NCBI RefSeq assembly: GCF_033304615.1 | Contig: NZ_CP129118.1 | Coordinates: 1,236,001-1,300,000 of the forward strand | Reading direction: 5' to 3' | DNA length: 64,000 bases | Source: Sporosarcina oncorhynchi | Lineage (GTDB): Bacteria > Bacillota > Bacilli > Bacillales_A > Planococcaceae | Part shown: positions 36,450-46,979 of the stretch, piece by piece | Layout: each line of letters begins with the position of its first letter | Position numbering within the stretch: the stretch's first letter is position 1 | Made by a program: the position numbers and the translations under genes | Notes under the pieces: generated by a model | What the model was told of the DNA's origin: nothing | The model's database searches: none | Seen by the model: the letters and a program-made list of their open reading frames with translations, nothing else

Positions 36450-36707
36450 AATTTAAAAGCTGTGACCGGGAAAAGTAAACAGACGTTCACTTACAGGAAA
36501 TCCGCGCCTTGACTGCGAGCGCTGATAGGAAGAAACTGTTGAAGTTCACCCCGAGAGCTGCCGCTCGGACCAGTGAAAACTGTAAAGGCGTGCCGGTAGA
36601 GGGCCGTTAATCCAAATGAAGTGATTATGCGTTTTGTTGCATAATAATCAGGGTGGTACCGCGAACTCGTCCTCGTCCCTTTTTTAGGGGGCGGGGTTTT
36701 TTTATTT
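36450..36707 (+). promoter_or_regulatory. T-box riboswitch (phenylalanine) of pheST
   Basis: The leader contains the invariant T-box AGGGTGGTACCGCG (36650-36663). A Rho-independent terminator follows: CCTCGTCCC (36671-36679) pairs with the G-rich 3' arm before T7. The likely specifier codon is TTC (Phe) at 36545-36547, followed by ACC and a CCGAG hairpin, as usual at the 3' side of stem I. Uncharged tRNA-Phe would pair with the specifier and the T-box bulge and prevent termination, raising pheST expression. Confidence 0.93.
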
Positions 36708-36723
36708 TGAAAGGAGAATGACA

Positions 36724-37761
36724 ATGGAACAACAGTTGCAACTATTGAAAGAAGAAGCGTTGACGAAAATCGAGAATGCGATATCTGTCAAGGAATTGAA
36801 TGACGTCCGTGTATCGTACTTAGGTAAGAAAGGTCCAATCACCGATTTGTTAAAAGGGATGGGCAAACTACCTGCAGAAGAACGCCCGAAAATGGGGGCG
36901 CTCGTCAATGTCGTACGGGAATCCGTAACGGAATCGTTGGAAGCGAGAATGATTTTGCTTGAAGAACAAGCAATCAATGAACAGTTGGCCAAAGAGGCGA
37001 TTGATGTGACGCTTCCGGGTCGTCCGGTTCAAACTGGAAATCATCATCCGCTTACACGTGTTGTTGATGAGATTGAAGATTTCTTCATCAGCATGGGATA
37101 TGAAATCGCTGAAGGACCTGAAGTGGAGAAAGACTATTATAACTTCGAGGCACTTAATTTGCCGAAAGGTCACCCAGCCCGAGATATGCAGGACTCATTC
37201 TATATATCTGAAGATGTGTTATTGCGCACACATACATCACCTGTCCAAGCACGTACGATGGAAGCAAAAGGTGGGGAAGCGATTAAAATCATCTGTCCGG
37301 GCAAGGTTTATCGCCGAGATAGTGATGATGCAACCCATTCCCACCAATTCACGCAAATCGAAGGTCTCGTTGTAGGCGAAAATATCACGATGAGTGACTT
37401 AAAAGGGACACTTGACCTCTTTGCTAAAAAGATGTTTGGTGAAGAACGTGAAATTAGATTGCGTCCAAGCTTTTTCCCATTCACTGAGCCGTCAGTAGAG
37501 ATGGATATTTCCTGCTTCAAATGTGGCGGAGATGGATGTAATGTATGTAAGAAAACCGGCTGGATTGAAATTTTAGGTGCTGGAATGGTACACCCGAACG
37601 TTTTACGAATGGCTGGATATGATCCATCCGCTGTTACCGGTTTCGCTTTCGGCATGGGGCCGGAACGAATCGCAATGCTTAGATACGGTGTAGAAGACAT
37701 CCGCCATTTCTACACGAATGACATCCGGTTCATATCACAATTCCATCGGTCGGAAGCGTAA
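36724..37761 (+). CDS. pheS: Phenylalanyl-tRNA synthetase alpha subunit
   Basis: 345 residues: N-terminal coiled-coil arm (about 1-90) and a class II catalytic core with motif 3 [13 protein letters not shown] near the C-terminus. The cysteine-rich insert [17 protein letters not shown] is typical of the Bacillus enzyme. With PheT it forms the alpha2beta2 synthetase. ATG 36718 is too close to AAAGGAG; ATG 36724 has proper spacing. Controlled by the upstream T-box. Confidence 0.97.
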   Translation: MEQQLQLLKEEALTKIENAISVKELNDVRVSYLGKKGPITDLLKGMGKLPAEERPKMGALVNVVRESVTESLEARMILLEEQAINEQLAKEAIDVTLPGRPVQTGNHHPLTRVVDEIEDFFISMGYEIAEGPEVEKDYYNFEALNLPKGHPARDMQDSFYISEDVLLRTHTSPVQARTMEAKGGEAIKIICPGKVYRRDSDDATHSHQFTQIEGLVVGENITMSDLKGTLDLFAKKMFGEEREIRLRPSFFPFTEPSVEMDISCFKCGGDGCNVCKKTGWIEILGAGMVHPNVLRMAGYDPSAVTGFAFGMGPERIAMLRYGVEDIRHFYTNDIRFISQFHRSEA

Positions 37762-37773
37762 GGAGGAGAAAAC

Positions 37774-40182
37774 ATGTTAGTTTCAACGAAATGGTTAAAT
37801 GAGTACGTCAACATAAATGGTATTAAACCCGAAAATCTTGCGGAAAGAATTACACGTTCAGGCATCGAGGTCGATTCCATCATCGACCGTTCTCACGGTA
37901 TGACAAATGTAGTCGTCGGTTATGTAAAAGAATGTGTTAAGCACCCTGAAGCGGATAAATTGAATATTTGTCAAGTGGATGTCGGTGATGAAGTGACACA
38001 GATTATTTGTGGAGCACCGAATATTGCTGAAGGACAAAAAGTAATTGTAGCTCGCACAGGTGCTGTTTTACCTGGGAATTTCAAAATCAAAAAAGCGAAA
38101 CTGCGCGGTGAAGAATCGAACGGCATGATCTGTTCGCTTCAAGAACTGGGCATCGAAGGCAAGCATGTCGCAAAAGCATACGCGGAAGGGATCTATGTAC
38201 TTCCGAATGATGCACTTGTAGGTTCTGATGCGCTTCCTTTGCTTGGACTTGACGATACGGTTCTTGAATTCGATTTGACGCCTAATCGCTCGGACGCTTT
38301 GAGCATGCTTGGTGTTGCATATGAAGTAGCAGCGATTTTATCACAAGGGATTGCACTGCCTTCAATTACCTATAAAGAGTCCAATGAAAAAGCGTCTGAC
38401 GTATTGAAATTGCGTGTAGAAGCTGTGAAAGACAATCCGATGTATGTGGCGAAAGTTGTGAAAAACGTCAAGGTCGCTGAATCACCATTATGGTTACAAA
38501 ACTATTTAATGGCTGCAGGCGTCCGACCGCGCAATAACGTTGTCGATATTACGAATTATGTATTGCTGGAATATGGACAACCATTGCATGCATTCGATTA
38601 TGATCGTCTGAAAACAGGCGAAATCGTTGTCCGACATGCGGATGAAGGCGAAAAGATTACAACATTGGATGACACTGAACGTACATTGAATGCGCAGAAC
38701 CTCGTCATTACAAATGGCGAAGAAGCGGTGGCTCTAGCAGGTGTAATGGGTGGAGCTAATTCCGAAGTGCATGAAGGAACTACGACCGTTGTCATTGAAT
38801 CTGCTTATTTCGCAGCCTCTTCCGTCCGTCAAACATCGAAAGAAGTTGGACTCCGCAGTGATGCGAGTACGCGCTTTGAAAAAGGTGTAGATCCGAATCG
38901 TGTACAGGAAGCGGCAGAACGGGCTGCACAGTTGATGTCAGATATCGCTGGAGGGGAAGTGCTTGCGGGTTCCGTCATTTTCGATGAACTCGACAAGACA
39001 CCAGTACAAATCACCGTTTCACCGGATTATATCAACAATCGACTTGGTATGAAGATTTCCATGGATGAAATGCTATCAATTCTTGAGCGTCTACGAATTC
39101 CTACACAGGCAATCAATGGCAATCTTGTTATTGAAGCACCGACGCGTAGACAGGATTTGCGTATCAAAGAAGATATCATTGAAGAAATCGCTAGAATGCA
39201 CGGGTATGATGAAATTCCAAAAACAGTACCTGTAACAGAATCCAAACCAGGCGGTCTTACGCCTTACCAAGCGAAGCGCCGGATTGTCCGCCAATTCCTT
39301 GAGGGGGCAGGACTTCTTCAGGCAATCACGTATTCCTTAACATCCAAAGAGCAGTCACAAGCATTTGCGCTTGAGACGGCACCTGTCACTGAATTGCTTA
39401 TGCCAATGAGTGAGGATCGCGCGATTTTGCGTCAGAGCCTTATCCCTCATATGCTAGAAGCGGCGACGTATAATGTGGCTCGTCGTATCGACTCAGTCGC
39501 CATCTACGAAACGGGTTCTGTCTTCCTTGGAGTAGAAGAAGACGGTCTGCCTCGTGAAGTGGAACATGTCGCTGCGGTATTGACAGGCAAGTGGGTGGAC
39601 AACGCATGGCAAGGCGAGATGAAGAAAGTAGATTTCTTCGTCCTTAAAGGCATTATCGAAGGAATGATGGGCCGTCTCGGTATGTTGGAAAGCCTTTCAT
39701 TCGAACAAACAACCCTTGATGGTATGCATCCAGGCCGGACTGCATCAATTTTCTTGAATGGTGAAAATGTCGGTATGGTCGGTCAGGTTCATCCGACTGA
39801 ACAAAAGAAGCGGGACTTAAAAGAAACGTACGTCATGGAAATCAATCTTGAAAAAGTACTTTCGATGGAAACGGACGAGCTTTTATATGTACCAGTCCCT
39901 CGATATCCGTCTATGTCCAGAGATATCGCATTAGTTGTCTCAACTGAAACTTCTGCTGGTACGCTTGAAATGATCATCCAGCAAGCAGGCGGTAAATTGC
40001 TGAAAGACGTAAGACTCTTCGATTTGTACGAAGGGGACAATGTGGAAGATGGTAAAAAATCACTTGCCTTCTCATTGACGTATTTCGATGCAGAACGTAC
40101 GCTTACGGATGAAGAAGTTGTAAAAGCGCATGAGAAAGTGTTGAATGTATTAACAGAAGCGAATGCTCTATTAAGAGGCTAA
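37774..40182 (+). CDS. pheT: Phenylalanyl-tRNA synthetase beta subunit
   Basis: 802 residues with the expected order: EMAP-type tRNA-binding domain (about 40-150), B3/B4 editing domain, B5 domain (ITVSPDYINNRLG), catalytic-like core and a C-terminal ferredoxin-fold anticodon-binding domain (VPRYPSMSRDIALVV). It lies 12 nt after pheS with AAGGAGG before its ATG. It edits mischarged Tyr-tRNA and positions tRNA-Phe. Confidence 0.97.
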   Translation: MLVSTKWLNEYVNINGIKPENLAERITRSGIEVDSIIDRSHGMTNVVVGYVKECVKHPEADKLNICQVDVGDEVTQIICGAPNIAEGQKVIVARTGAVLPGNFKIKKAKLRGEESNGMICSLQELGIEGKHVAKAYAEGIYVLPNDALVGSDALPLLGLDDTVLEFDLTPNRSDALSMLGVAYEVAAILSQGIALPSITYKESNEKASDVLKLRVEAVKDNPMYVAKVVKNVKVAESPLWLQNYLMAAGVRPRNNVVDITNYVLLEYGQPLHAFDYDRLKTGEIVVRHADEGEKITTLDDTERTLNAQNLVITNGEEAVALAGVMGGANSEVHEGTTTVVIESAYFAASSVRQTSKEVGLRSDASTRFEKGVDPNRVQEAAERAAQLMSDIAGGEVLAGSVIFDELDKTPVQITVSPDYINNRLGMKISMDEMLSILERLRIPTQAINGNLVIEAPTRRQDLRIKEDIIEEIARMHGYDEIPKTVPVTESKPGGLTPYQAKRRIVRQFLEGAGLLQAITYSLTSKEQSQAFALETAPVTELLMPMSEDRAILRQSLIPHMLEAATYNVARRIDSVAIYETGSVFLGVEEDGLPREVEHVAAVLTGKWVDNAWQGEMKKVDFFVLKGIIEGMMGRLGMLESLSFEQTTLDGMHPGRTASIFLNGENVGMVGQVHPTEQKKRDLKETYVMEINLEKVLSMETDELLYVPVPRYPSMSRDIALVVSTETSAGTLEMIIQQAGGKLLKDVRLFDLYEGDNVEDGKKSLAFSLTYFDAERTLTDEEVVKAHEKVLNVLTEANALLRG

Positions 40183-40183
40183 A

Positions 40184-40222
40184 TGAAAGACCGTTTATGG
40201 ACATGTCCATAAACGGTCTTTT
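40184..40222. terminator. Bidirectional terminator after pheST
   Basis: AAAGACCGTTTATGGAC and its perfect complement around AT form a 17-bp stem with short T/A tails. It is shared with the convergent lipoprotein gene. Confidence 0.85.
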
Positions 40223-40226
40223 ACGA

Positions 40227-40769
40227 TTATTTGACTTGAAATCCAACATTAACATTCAAATCATACTTTGTCTCATTTTGATTAAATTGGGCTAAGCCTT
40301 TAACAACGTAATTTCCTATTGGAAAGCCTTTATCTCTAATCGTTTTTACAAACTCAATTGTTTGCTGATCATCTTGATCGCTATACCCACCGGCAAAAAA
40401 GTATTTCTCCTTAAATGGTATATCTTTTACAAGCGTTGTATGAATTTCGGGATCATTCATAGCATAATCAATTACTATTCCTCTTGTCTGCTCTTCAATT
40501 GGAAAGTAAAAAGGAGAAGCAGAATGCGTTATTTCAATTGATTCTTGCGCACCGACATATATGAGCTCAGCGTATACCGTAATCTCTTCGAATTCCTCAT
40601 ATACTTCTTTTTCCGTATACAATTTGTATATGAAGTCATCGGATTGAACAGAAGCTTCTTGCGGGTATTTGTCGTTTGTCGTTATTTTCTCCGTGGAATC
40701 AGACTTTATACTGATCCCGCATCCGGTCAATAACAAAGTCCATACAACTAACAGTAATATTCTATTCAA
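40227..40769 (-). CDS. Putative lipoprotein, unknown function
   Basis: About 180 residues. A signal peptide ends in the lipobox LLTGC (cysteine about residue 17), so it should be lipid-anchored outside the membrane. The mature part is acidic and beta-rich with YTEKEVYEEFEEITVYAEL and a C-terminal GLAQFNQNETKYDLNVNV, which suggests an immunoglobulin-like or BsuPI-like fold, but I cannot name a family. TTG 40769 is preferred because GAGGTG lies 6 nt before it; GTG 40778 overlaps that site. Confidence 0.72.
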   Translation of the reverse strand: MNRILLLVVWTLLLTGCGISIKSDSTEKITTNDKYPQEASVQSDDFIYKLYTEKEVYEEFEEITVYAELIYVGAQESIEITHSASPFYFPIEEQTRGIVIDYAMNDPEIHTTLVKDIPFKEKYFFAGGYSDQDDQQTIEFVKTIRDKGFPIGNYVVKGLAQFNQNETKYDLNVNVGFQVK

Positions 40770-40812
40770 TGCGTTCACCTCATAAGAATAGACGTCTATC
40801 TTGTATGCAAAG

Positions 40813-41754
40813 TTACTTCTTTTTCATCGCTGCAATTTTTTTGGCTTTCTCTGCATTGGCGAAATGCCATTTGGTCATCGATTTCAGTATATCTTCTCCG
40901 CTTTTCAATAAAATCTTGGCGGCAACTTGATCCACTTTCGGTCCAGCACCCTTTGGAAGTGTTATACCAGCACGCTCACTAAGGTTATCCATCTCTTCAA
41001 GAAATGCGACCCTTGCAATAATAGACGCGGCTGCGACCGCGACATGAAGGCCTTCCGCTTTAGTTGAAAAGAGCACATTTTCCCGGATAATTTCAGCTTC
41101 ATCCTTAATATGATTATAGTAAATGCGTCGTTCTGCAAACTGGTCAATTAAAATGAAATCCGGTTTTTCAGTATCCATTTTACGTAAAACATGCTTCAAA
41201 GCTTGATTGTGGAGCAGGGCTTTAATTTTGCCTTGTGACCATCCACTAGCTTGAACGTCGTTGTATTTTTCATTGGATAACGTAAGGACGCTATGAATAA
41301 GTGTTTTCTGCAAATCGGGAGCGATTGTGCGCATCCAGTCATCCGTCAACTGTTTAGAATCTTTAACGCCTAATTCCCGAACAAGTTCAATTTTTTCGGC
41401 AGGAACATAACAAGCAGCGACTGTCACTGGACCGAAGAAATCGCCTGTGCCAGTTTCATCAGATCCGAGGATGGATAGCTGAGCAAGTCCTGCGGGCAAA
41501 ACTTCACCGGCCGGTTTCGTAGACATCTTCGTTTTTGTAACACTGTTGCCCGTTCCATTCCAAATCGCAGCTTCACGCTCCGCTCCGCCGCCTTGAAACA
41601 GGACTTTCCCCGACTTATAGGCGGTGATTGCCGTGTCAGCTAGTTTCGCTGCAAACACGACGCCTGGTGCATTTCGAACAACTTTGAGCTGAGCATAATG
41701 ATTTGTGAGTTTGGCAAGAGTTAATGCATCCATTTGTATGACGCTTTGGCCCAT
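40813..41754 (-). CDS. rnhC: Ribonuclease HIII
   Basis: 313 residues, the same length as the B. subtilis enzyme. It removes RNA from RNA-DNA hybrids. An N-terminal TBP-like substrate domain (to about 80) is followed by the catalytic domain with LGSDETGTGDFFGPV (DEDE-type active site), LGVKDSKQL and FILIDQF. ATG 41754 is chosen because AAAGGATG lies 8 nt before it, although the frame is open to 41835. Divergent from zapA, as in B. subtilis. Confidence 0.94.
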   Translation of the reverse strand: MGQSVIQMDALTLAKLTNHYAQLKVVRNAPGVVFAAKLADTAITAYKSGKVLFQGGGAEREAAIWNGTGNSVTKTKMSTKPAGEVLPAGLAQLSILGSDETGTGDFFGPVTVAACYVPAEKIELVRELGVKDSKQLTDDWMRTIAPDLQKTLIHSVLTLSNEKYNDVQASGWSQGKIKALLHNQALKHVLRKMDTEKPDFILIDQFAERRIYYNHIKDEAEIIRENVLFSTKAEGLHVAVAAASIIARVAFLEEMDNLSERAGITLPKGAGPKVDQVAAKILLKSGEDILKSMTKWHFANAEKAKKIAAMKKK

Positions 41755-41926
41755 TCGACTCATCCTTTCCTGCATACTATCCTTATATTGTACAATAATC
41801 AATGAGTGTGGTGTGGCAACGAACATATTTTCCATCTAATTTCCTGAAACCGTCGCCATCTCTTTTCAACTAAAACTGTTTCATGGTATGATTGGGTACA
41901 TAGTTTTTAATTGGGAGGTTTCATCA

Positions 41927-42187
41927 TTGGCAGACGAGCAGAAGACGCGCCTTGCGGTTGACATTTATGGACAGACATATACAATTGTTGGCAGTGAAAC
42001 GAGCAGTCATGTTCGCCTTGTCGCTTCGATGGTTGATGAAAGAATGAGGGAAATCAGTTCGCGCAACCCTTATTTAGATAGTTCAAAAATAGCTGTACTC
42101 ACCGCAGTGAACAGCGTGCATGATTATTTGAAGTTACGTGAACGTATTGAGCAATTGGAAGAAGAATTGAATAAGCTGAAGGGTTGA
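41927..42187 (+). CDS. zapA: Cell division protein ZapA
   Basis: 86 residues; binds FtsZ and promotes bundling of the Z ring. The N-terminal part ([33 protein letters not shown]) and the C-terminal coiled coil ([15 protein letters not shown]) are typical. TTG 41927 follows GGGAGG by 8 nt. The next gene (yshB) begins directly after the stop codon. Confidence 0.93.
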   Translation: MADEQKTRLAVDIYGQTYTIVGSETSSHVRLVASMVDERMREISSRNPYLDSSKIAVLTAVNSVHDYLKLRERIEQLEEELNKLKG

Positions 42188-42736
42188 ATGACGCATATGC
42201 TTGATTTACTTATTGTATTCCTGCTACTTGGGGGATTGATTACCGGATTTAGACGCGGTTTGATCGTGCAACTGATCCATATGACAGGCTTTATCATCGC
42301 ACTTATCATCTCCTACATATATTACAAACCGTTGGCCGAAAAGTTTGTATTATGGATTCCCTATCCGGGCGTAACGGCGGGATCCAAATTGGCATGGACG
42401 GTTGAACAACTTGATTTAGACCAGACATTTTATCGATTACTCGCATTTGTACTCATTTTTCTTGTAGTCAAGTTTGCATTGCAACTAATCGCTTCTATGT
42501 TCGATTTTCTTAAATATTTACCAGTGTTAGGCTTTGTCGCCCGTTTCGCTGGAGCGGCTCTCGGCTTCGTAGAGTTTTATATTCTTATTTTCCTTATACT
42601 CTATCTGTTGGCGATGCTTCCGATAGACTTTATCCAGAACATGATTGCTAACTCGATGTTGACAGAAGCGATGTTTGATCATACTCCGGTGTTCTCGGAA
42701 ATGGTCAAAAATTGGTGGTATATTTACACGAAATAA
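42188..42736 (+). CDS. yshB: CvpA-family membrane protein (YshB)
   Basis: 182 residues with four membrane helices and the CvpA pattern LLGGLITGFRRGLIVQLIHMTGFIIAL and FVARFAGAALGFVEF. CvpA is linked to colicin V production in E. coli and to envelope stress survival in pathogens; its biochemical function is unsettled. It is translationally adjacent to zapA (0 nt gap) and followed by a terminator. Confidence 0.87.
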   Translation: MTHMLDLLIVFLLLGGLITGFRRGLIVQLIHMTGFIIALIISYIYYKPLAEKFVLWIPYPGVTAGSKLAWTVEQLDLDQTFYRLLAFVLIFLVVKFALQLIASMFDFLKYLPVLGFVARFAGAALGFVEFYILIFLILYLLAMLPIDFIQNMIANSMLTEAMFDHTPVFSEMVKNWWYIYTK

Positions 42737-42755
42737 CGAAATTCAAACATTTTTC

Positions 42756-42786
42756 AGCTTCCCCCATTGCTCGGAGGGAAGCTTTT
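42756..42786 (+). terminator. Terminator after zapA-yshB
   Basis: AGCTTCCC / GGGAAGCT with a 12-nt loop and T5. Confidence 0.8.
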
Positions 42787-42826
42787 TCACAGAATACGAT
42801 TCTTCAGAATGGAGTAGTGATGCATT

Positions 42827-44533
42827 GTGAATAAAAAAACGATCATTCGCACGTTCGAAAAAATCGCTTTGTATATGGAATTGCTCGGAGAGAATCCTTT
42901 TAAAATCGGTGCATTTCGCAAGGCAGCGGGAGTACTAGAAACAGATGCACGCAGTTTGTCTGAAATGGATGACATTCTTGAATTGAAAGGAATCGGTAAA
43001 GGTACGGGTGCCGTCATCATCGATTTGATGGAGAAAGGCGAATCAGATTTGCTAAAAGAGTTGGAAGAAGAAGTACCAAAGGGCTTGATTCCTTTATTGA
43101 AAGTTCCGGGACTCGGAGGGAAAAGAATCGCGAAATTGAGAAAAGCGCTTGGCATCGATTCGGTGGAATCTTTGCGTGCGGCATGTGAATCGAACGAGGT
43201 AAGCAAGCTTCCGGGTTTCGGAAAAAAGACCGAAGAAAATCTATTGCATGAAATTGAATTGCTCGGCACGCGAAAAGGTAAACTACCTGTATGGCAAATT
43301 CAGACAATCGTCGCCTCAATTGAGGAAGAATTGAGAGAGATTCCTGAGATTACACGGTTTTCTGTAGCCGGAAGTTTCCGTCGAGCTGAAGAGATGAGCA
43401 GTGATGTGGATTTCATTATCGTCACCGAAGAACCAGCAACGGTCCGTGAGAAATTGTTAGAAGTGCTTCCGGTAGAGGAAACGGTTGCGGGTGGAGATGC
43501 CAAATTATCGGTATTGCTCGATATGACAGATCTTGTTGATGCAGACTTTCGTTTTGTGACGGATGCTCAATTTGCTTCAGCTTTGCATCATTTTACCGGT
43601 TCGAAAGATCATAATGTGAAAATGCGACAGCTTGCTAAGTCTAAAGGGATGAAAATCAGTGAATATGGCGTTGAATTGGAAGATGGCAGCGTCAAAACAT
43701 TTGATACGGAAGAAGCGTTTTTCGCGTTCTTCGATTTACCATTCATTCCACCATCTTTGCGTAAAGACGGACGCGAAATTGAGAGAGCACAAGAAATTGC
43801 GGGACTCGTCAAACCAGAAGATATTCGTGGCGATTTCCATATGCATACGACGTGGTCTGACGGTGGTTATTCCATCCGCGAAATGGTGGAAGCTTGTCGT
43901 GCAAAAGGGTATTCTCATATGGTTATTACAGATCATACGCATTATTTAAAAGTTGCAAATGGACTCACGCCTGAAAGACTTAGAGAGCAAATTGCCGAAA
44001 TCCGACAGTTAAATGAAGAGTTTGATGATATCGAAGTCTTCTGCGGAACAGAAATGGACATCCTTCCAGATGGAAGTCTGGATTTTGATGACGATTTACT
44101 GCAGGAGCTGGATTTTGTCATCGCATCCATTCATTCGAATTTCAATCAATCTCAAGAACAGATTATGGAGCGTTTACATGCTGCCTTGAAAAACCCTTAT
44201 GTTACAATGATTGCACATCCGACAGGGCGAATTGTCGGCCAGCGGGAAGGTTACAACCCTGATGTGCCGCAATTAATTGAATGGGCGAAGAAATACGACA
44301 AAATTCTAGAGTTAAATGGCAGTCCGCATCGATTTGATTTAGCAACAGATTATTTAGTTATGGCGCAGGAAGCCGGCGTGAAAATCGCTATTAACACAGA
44401 TGCACATGCCATTGATCAACTAGATCTGATGGATATAGGTGTGCGGTATGGACAAAAGGCGTGGCTGAAAAAAGAGACGGTCGTCAATACATGGCCACTT
44501 GAACAATTTATCCGTGAGATTATACGGAAATGA
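42827..44533 (+). CDS. polX: DNA polymerase X / 3'-5' exonuclease PolX
   Basis: 568 residues: helix-hairpin-helix and beta-type polymerase core (VAGSFRRAEEMSSDVDFI carries the catalytic aspartates) followed by a C-terminal PHP domain (DFHMHTTWSDGG, ITDHTHY, AINTDAHA) providing Mn-dependent exonuclease and AP-endonuclease activity. It works in base excision repair. GTG 42827 is the start; GGAG is 12 nt upstream, so initiation is probably modest. It is read with mutS2, as in B. subtilis. Confidence 0.94.
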   Translation: MNKKTIIRTFEKIALYMELLGENPFKIGAFRKAAGVLETDARSLSEMDDILELKGIGKGTGAVIIDLMEKGESDLLKELEEEVPKGLIPLLKVPGLGGKRIAKLRKALGIDSVESLRAACESNEVSKLPGFGKKTEENLLHEIELLGTRKGKLPVWQIQTIVASIEEELREIPEITRFSVAGSFRRAEEMSSDVDFIIVTEEPATVREKLLEVLPVEETVAGGDAKLSVLLDMTDLVDADFRFVTDAQFASALHHFTGSKDHNVKMRQLAKSKGMKISEYGVELEDGSVKTFDTEEAFFAFFDLPFIPPSLRKDGREIERAQEIAGLVKPEDIRGDFHMHTTWSDGGYSIREMVEACRAKGYSHMVITDHTHYLKVANGLTPERLREQIAEIRQLNEEFDDIEVFCGTEMDILPDGSLDFDDDLLQELDFVIASIHSNFNQSQEQIMERLHAALKNPYVTMIAHPTGRIVGQREGYNPDVPQLIEWAKKYDKILELNGSPHRFDLATDYLVMAQEAGVKIAINTDAHAIDQLDLMDIGVRYGQKAWLKKETVVNTWPLEQFIREIIRK

Positions 44534-44549
44534 AAGGAAGTGTAAGACA

Positions 44550-46904
44550 TTGGAAAACCGTGTCTTAAAAACACTTGAGTTTGATAAAATACGTGAAATC
44601 GTCGCTACCTATTGCACGTCTTCAGCAGGTAGAGCGCATATGGTTAATCTTGTACCAGTAACTGATTACAATGAAGTTGTTCGATTACTAGAAGAAACTG
44701 ACGAAGGACTATCGATATTGCGTGTTCGAGGCAATGTACCGATGGGTGGAATTAGTGATATACGGCCGCATGCAAAGCGCGCACAGATCGGAGGCGTACT
44801 CAGTGCATACGAATTGATGGAAATCGCCAATACGATTCGGGCTAGCAGAATCCTGCGCCAATTTATTGAAGCCATCGACGCCGATGAAGATATTGACATC
44901 CCGCATTTTTTGGCAAAAAAAGAAGGATTGCCTATACTTACCGGATTGGAACACGAAATCAGTGCTTCCATCGATGATAACGGATTTGTAATGGACAGTG
45001 CATCAGGCACTTTACGTTCCATCAGACAAAGCCTTCGAATGCAGGAAGGGCGCGTACGTGAAAAACTTGAAGGGTATACCCGTGGTAGAAATGCAACTAA
45101 GATGCTGTCCGACGCGATTGTCACCATTCGTAATGATCGTTTTGTCATTCCTGTCAAAGCAGAATACCGCTCACATTTTGGAGGGGTCATCCACGATATG
45201 TCTTCTTCTGGACAGACATTATTCATCGAACCTGATGCAGTCGTCCAAGCCAATAATGAAATACGCAACTTAAAGATGAAAGAGAAAGAGGAAATCGATA
45301 AAATTTTACTTGATCTGTCCTTGAAAGTGCAGGAAATCGCTCATGAGTTGTTCGTTCTAGTTGATATTTTATCTGAAATCGATATTATCCTTGCGAAAGC
45401 TAAATATGGAACTGCTCATAAATGCACAAAACCCGAAGTGAACAATGAAGGATATATTCGTCTAGCGAAAGCGAGACACCCGCTTTTGTCAATTGATGAA
45501 GCTGTTGCAAATACGATTGAATTTGGTAAGGACATTACGACAATTGTAATAACAGGTCCGAATACAGGTGGAAAGACCGTCACATTGAAGACGGTCGGTC
45601 TTTGTACATTGATGGCGCAAGCGGGCTTGCCGATTCCAGCGCTTGACGGATCTGAAATTGCGGTGTTTGAATCGGTTTATGCTGATATCGGTGATGAACA
45701 GTCGATTGAACAGAGTCTTAGTACATTTTCATCGCATATGGTGAATATCGTCGATATCCTGAAGAAATTTGATTCACAGTCATTACTAATCTTTGATGAA
45801 CTAGGTTCGGGAACCGATCCGCAAGAAGGGGCGGCACTGGCGATTTCCATATTGGATGAAGTGCATGGTACCGGCGCGAGAGTAATGGCGACAACACATT
45901 ATCCTGAATTGAAAGCTTATGGCTATAACCGTCCTGGGGTAGCGAATGCAAGTGTTGAATTTGATATTGATACATTAAGTCCAACATATCGCCTGCTTAT
46001 TGGCGTGCCTGGCCGAAGTAATGCTTTTGAAATATCGAAGCGTCTTGGTCTGCATACGCATGTCATTGACCGCGCCAAGAAGTTTACCGGAACGGATCGC
46101 GGAGAAGTAGACTCCATGATTGCTTCGTTGGAATCAAGTCGTGTTCAGTCTGAGAAGGATGCAGAGCAAACACATGCCGTATTGCTTGAAACGGAAAACT
46201 TGAAGCGCGAATTGGAAGCGAAGTTGTCCGACTTTGAAGAGATGAAAGAAAAACTTGTGGAAAAAGCTAAAGAAAAAGCGAAGAAAATCGTAGATTCAGC
46301 AAGAGTTGAATCGGAAGAAGTCATTTCGGATTTACGTGCTTTACGGATGCATGCAGGAGCGAATGTAAAAGAACATGAGTTGATTGAAGCACGTAAGAAG
46401 TTGGAAGAAGCCTCTCCAAAAGATAAAAAGAAGAAAATAGTTGCAAAAGCCGCCACACGTCCACTTGAAGTCGGAGACGAAGTGAAAGTCGTCACCTATG
46501 GACAAAAAGGAACACTGATTGAAAAGGTTTCAAATAAGGAATGGGTCGTCCAGATTGGTATCTTAAAGATGCGACTAGATGAATCGGTACTAGAGTTCAC
46601 GAAGCCTGAGAAAATGAAGGAAACGGTCGTTTCGGCATCTGTACGCGGAAGAGATTCACATGTGAAGCTTGAGCTCGACTTGCGCGGAGAACGTTATGAG
46701 GATGCTTTACACCGAACGGAGAAATATTTGGATGACGCCTTATTGTCCAATTATCATCAAGTTTCCATCATTCACGGCAAAGGTACGGGCGCTTTACGGC
46801 AAGGTGTTCAAACCTATTTGAAGAAGCATCCTCGCGTCAAAACCTATCGTTATGGGGAAGCGGGCGAAGGTGGACACGGCGTAACTGTCGTCGAATTAAA
46901 ATAA
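44550..46904 (+). CDS. mutS2: Endonuclease MutS2 / ribosome rescue factor
   Basis: 784 residues. MutS core and clamp, ATPase with Walker A GPNTGGKTVTLKT and Walker B LLIFDELGSGTDPQEGAAL, a long charged coiled coil (about 510-630) and a C-terminal Smr nuclease domain (LELDLRGERYEDAL, IHGKGTGALRQGV). MutS2 suppresses recombination in some bacteria, and in Bacillus it splits collided ribosomes. The start is TTG 44550 with AAAGGAAG 9 nt upstream; the frame overlaps the polX end if extended, which is not needed. Confidence 0.95.
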   Translation: MENRVLKTLEFDKIREIVATYCTSSAGRAHMVNLVPVTDYNEVVRLLEETDEGLSILRVRGNVPMGGISDIRPHAKRAQIGGVLSAYELMEIANTIRASRILRQFIEAIDADEDIDIPHFLAKKEGLPILTGLEHEISASIDDNGFVMDSASGTLRSIRQSLRMQEGRVREKLEGYTRGRNATKMLSDAIVTIRNDRFVIPVKAEYRSHFGGVIHDMSSSGQTLFIEPDAVVQANNEIRNLKMKEKEEIDKILLDLSLKVQEIAHELFVLVDILSEIDIILAKAKYGTAHKCTKPEVNNEGYIRLAKARHPLLSIDEAVANTIEFGKDITTIVITGPNTGGKTVTLKTVGLCTLMAQAGLPIPALDGSEIAVFESVYADIGDEQSIEQSLSTFSSHMVNIVDILKKFDSQSLLIFDELGSGTDPQEGAALAISILDEVHGTGARVMATTHYPELKAYGYNRPGVANASVEFDIDTLSPTYRLLIGVPGRSNAFEISKRLGLHTHVIDRAKKFTGTDRGEVDSMIASLESSRVQSEKDAEQTHAVLLETENLKRELEAKLSDFEEMKEKLVEKAKEKAKKIVDSARVESEEVISDLRALRMHAGANVKEHELIEARKKLEEASPKDKKKKIVAKAATRPLEVGDEVKVVTYGQKGTLIEKVSNKEWVVQIGILKMRLDESVLEFTKPEKMKETVVSASVRGRDSHVKLELDLRGERYEDALHRTEKYLDDALLSNYHQVSIIHGKGTGALRQGVQTYLKKHPRVKTYRYGEAGEGGHGVTVVELK

Positions 46905-46979
46905 TCAAGTAATTGATGAAACGTATTTGGCCTGAACACGTAAAAATCGGCCATAGCAATCCAAAAAGGAGACGAACTG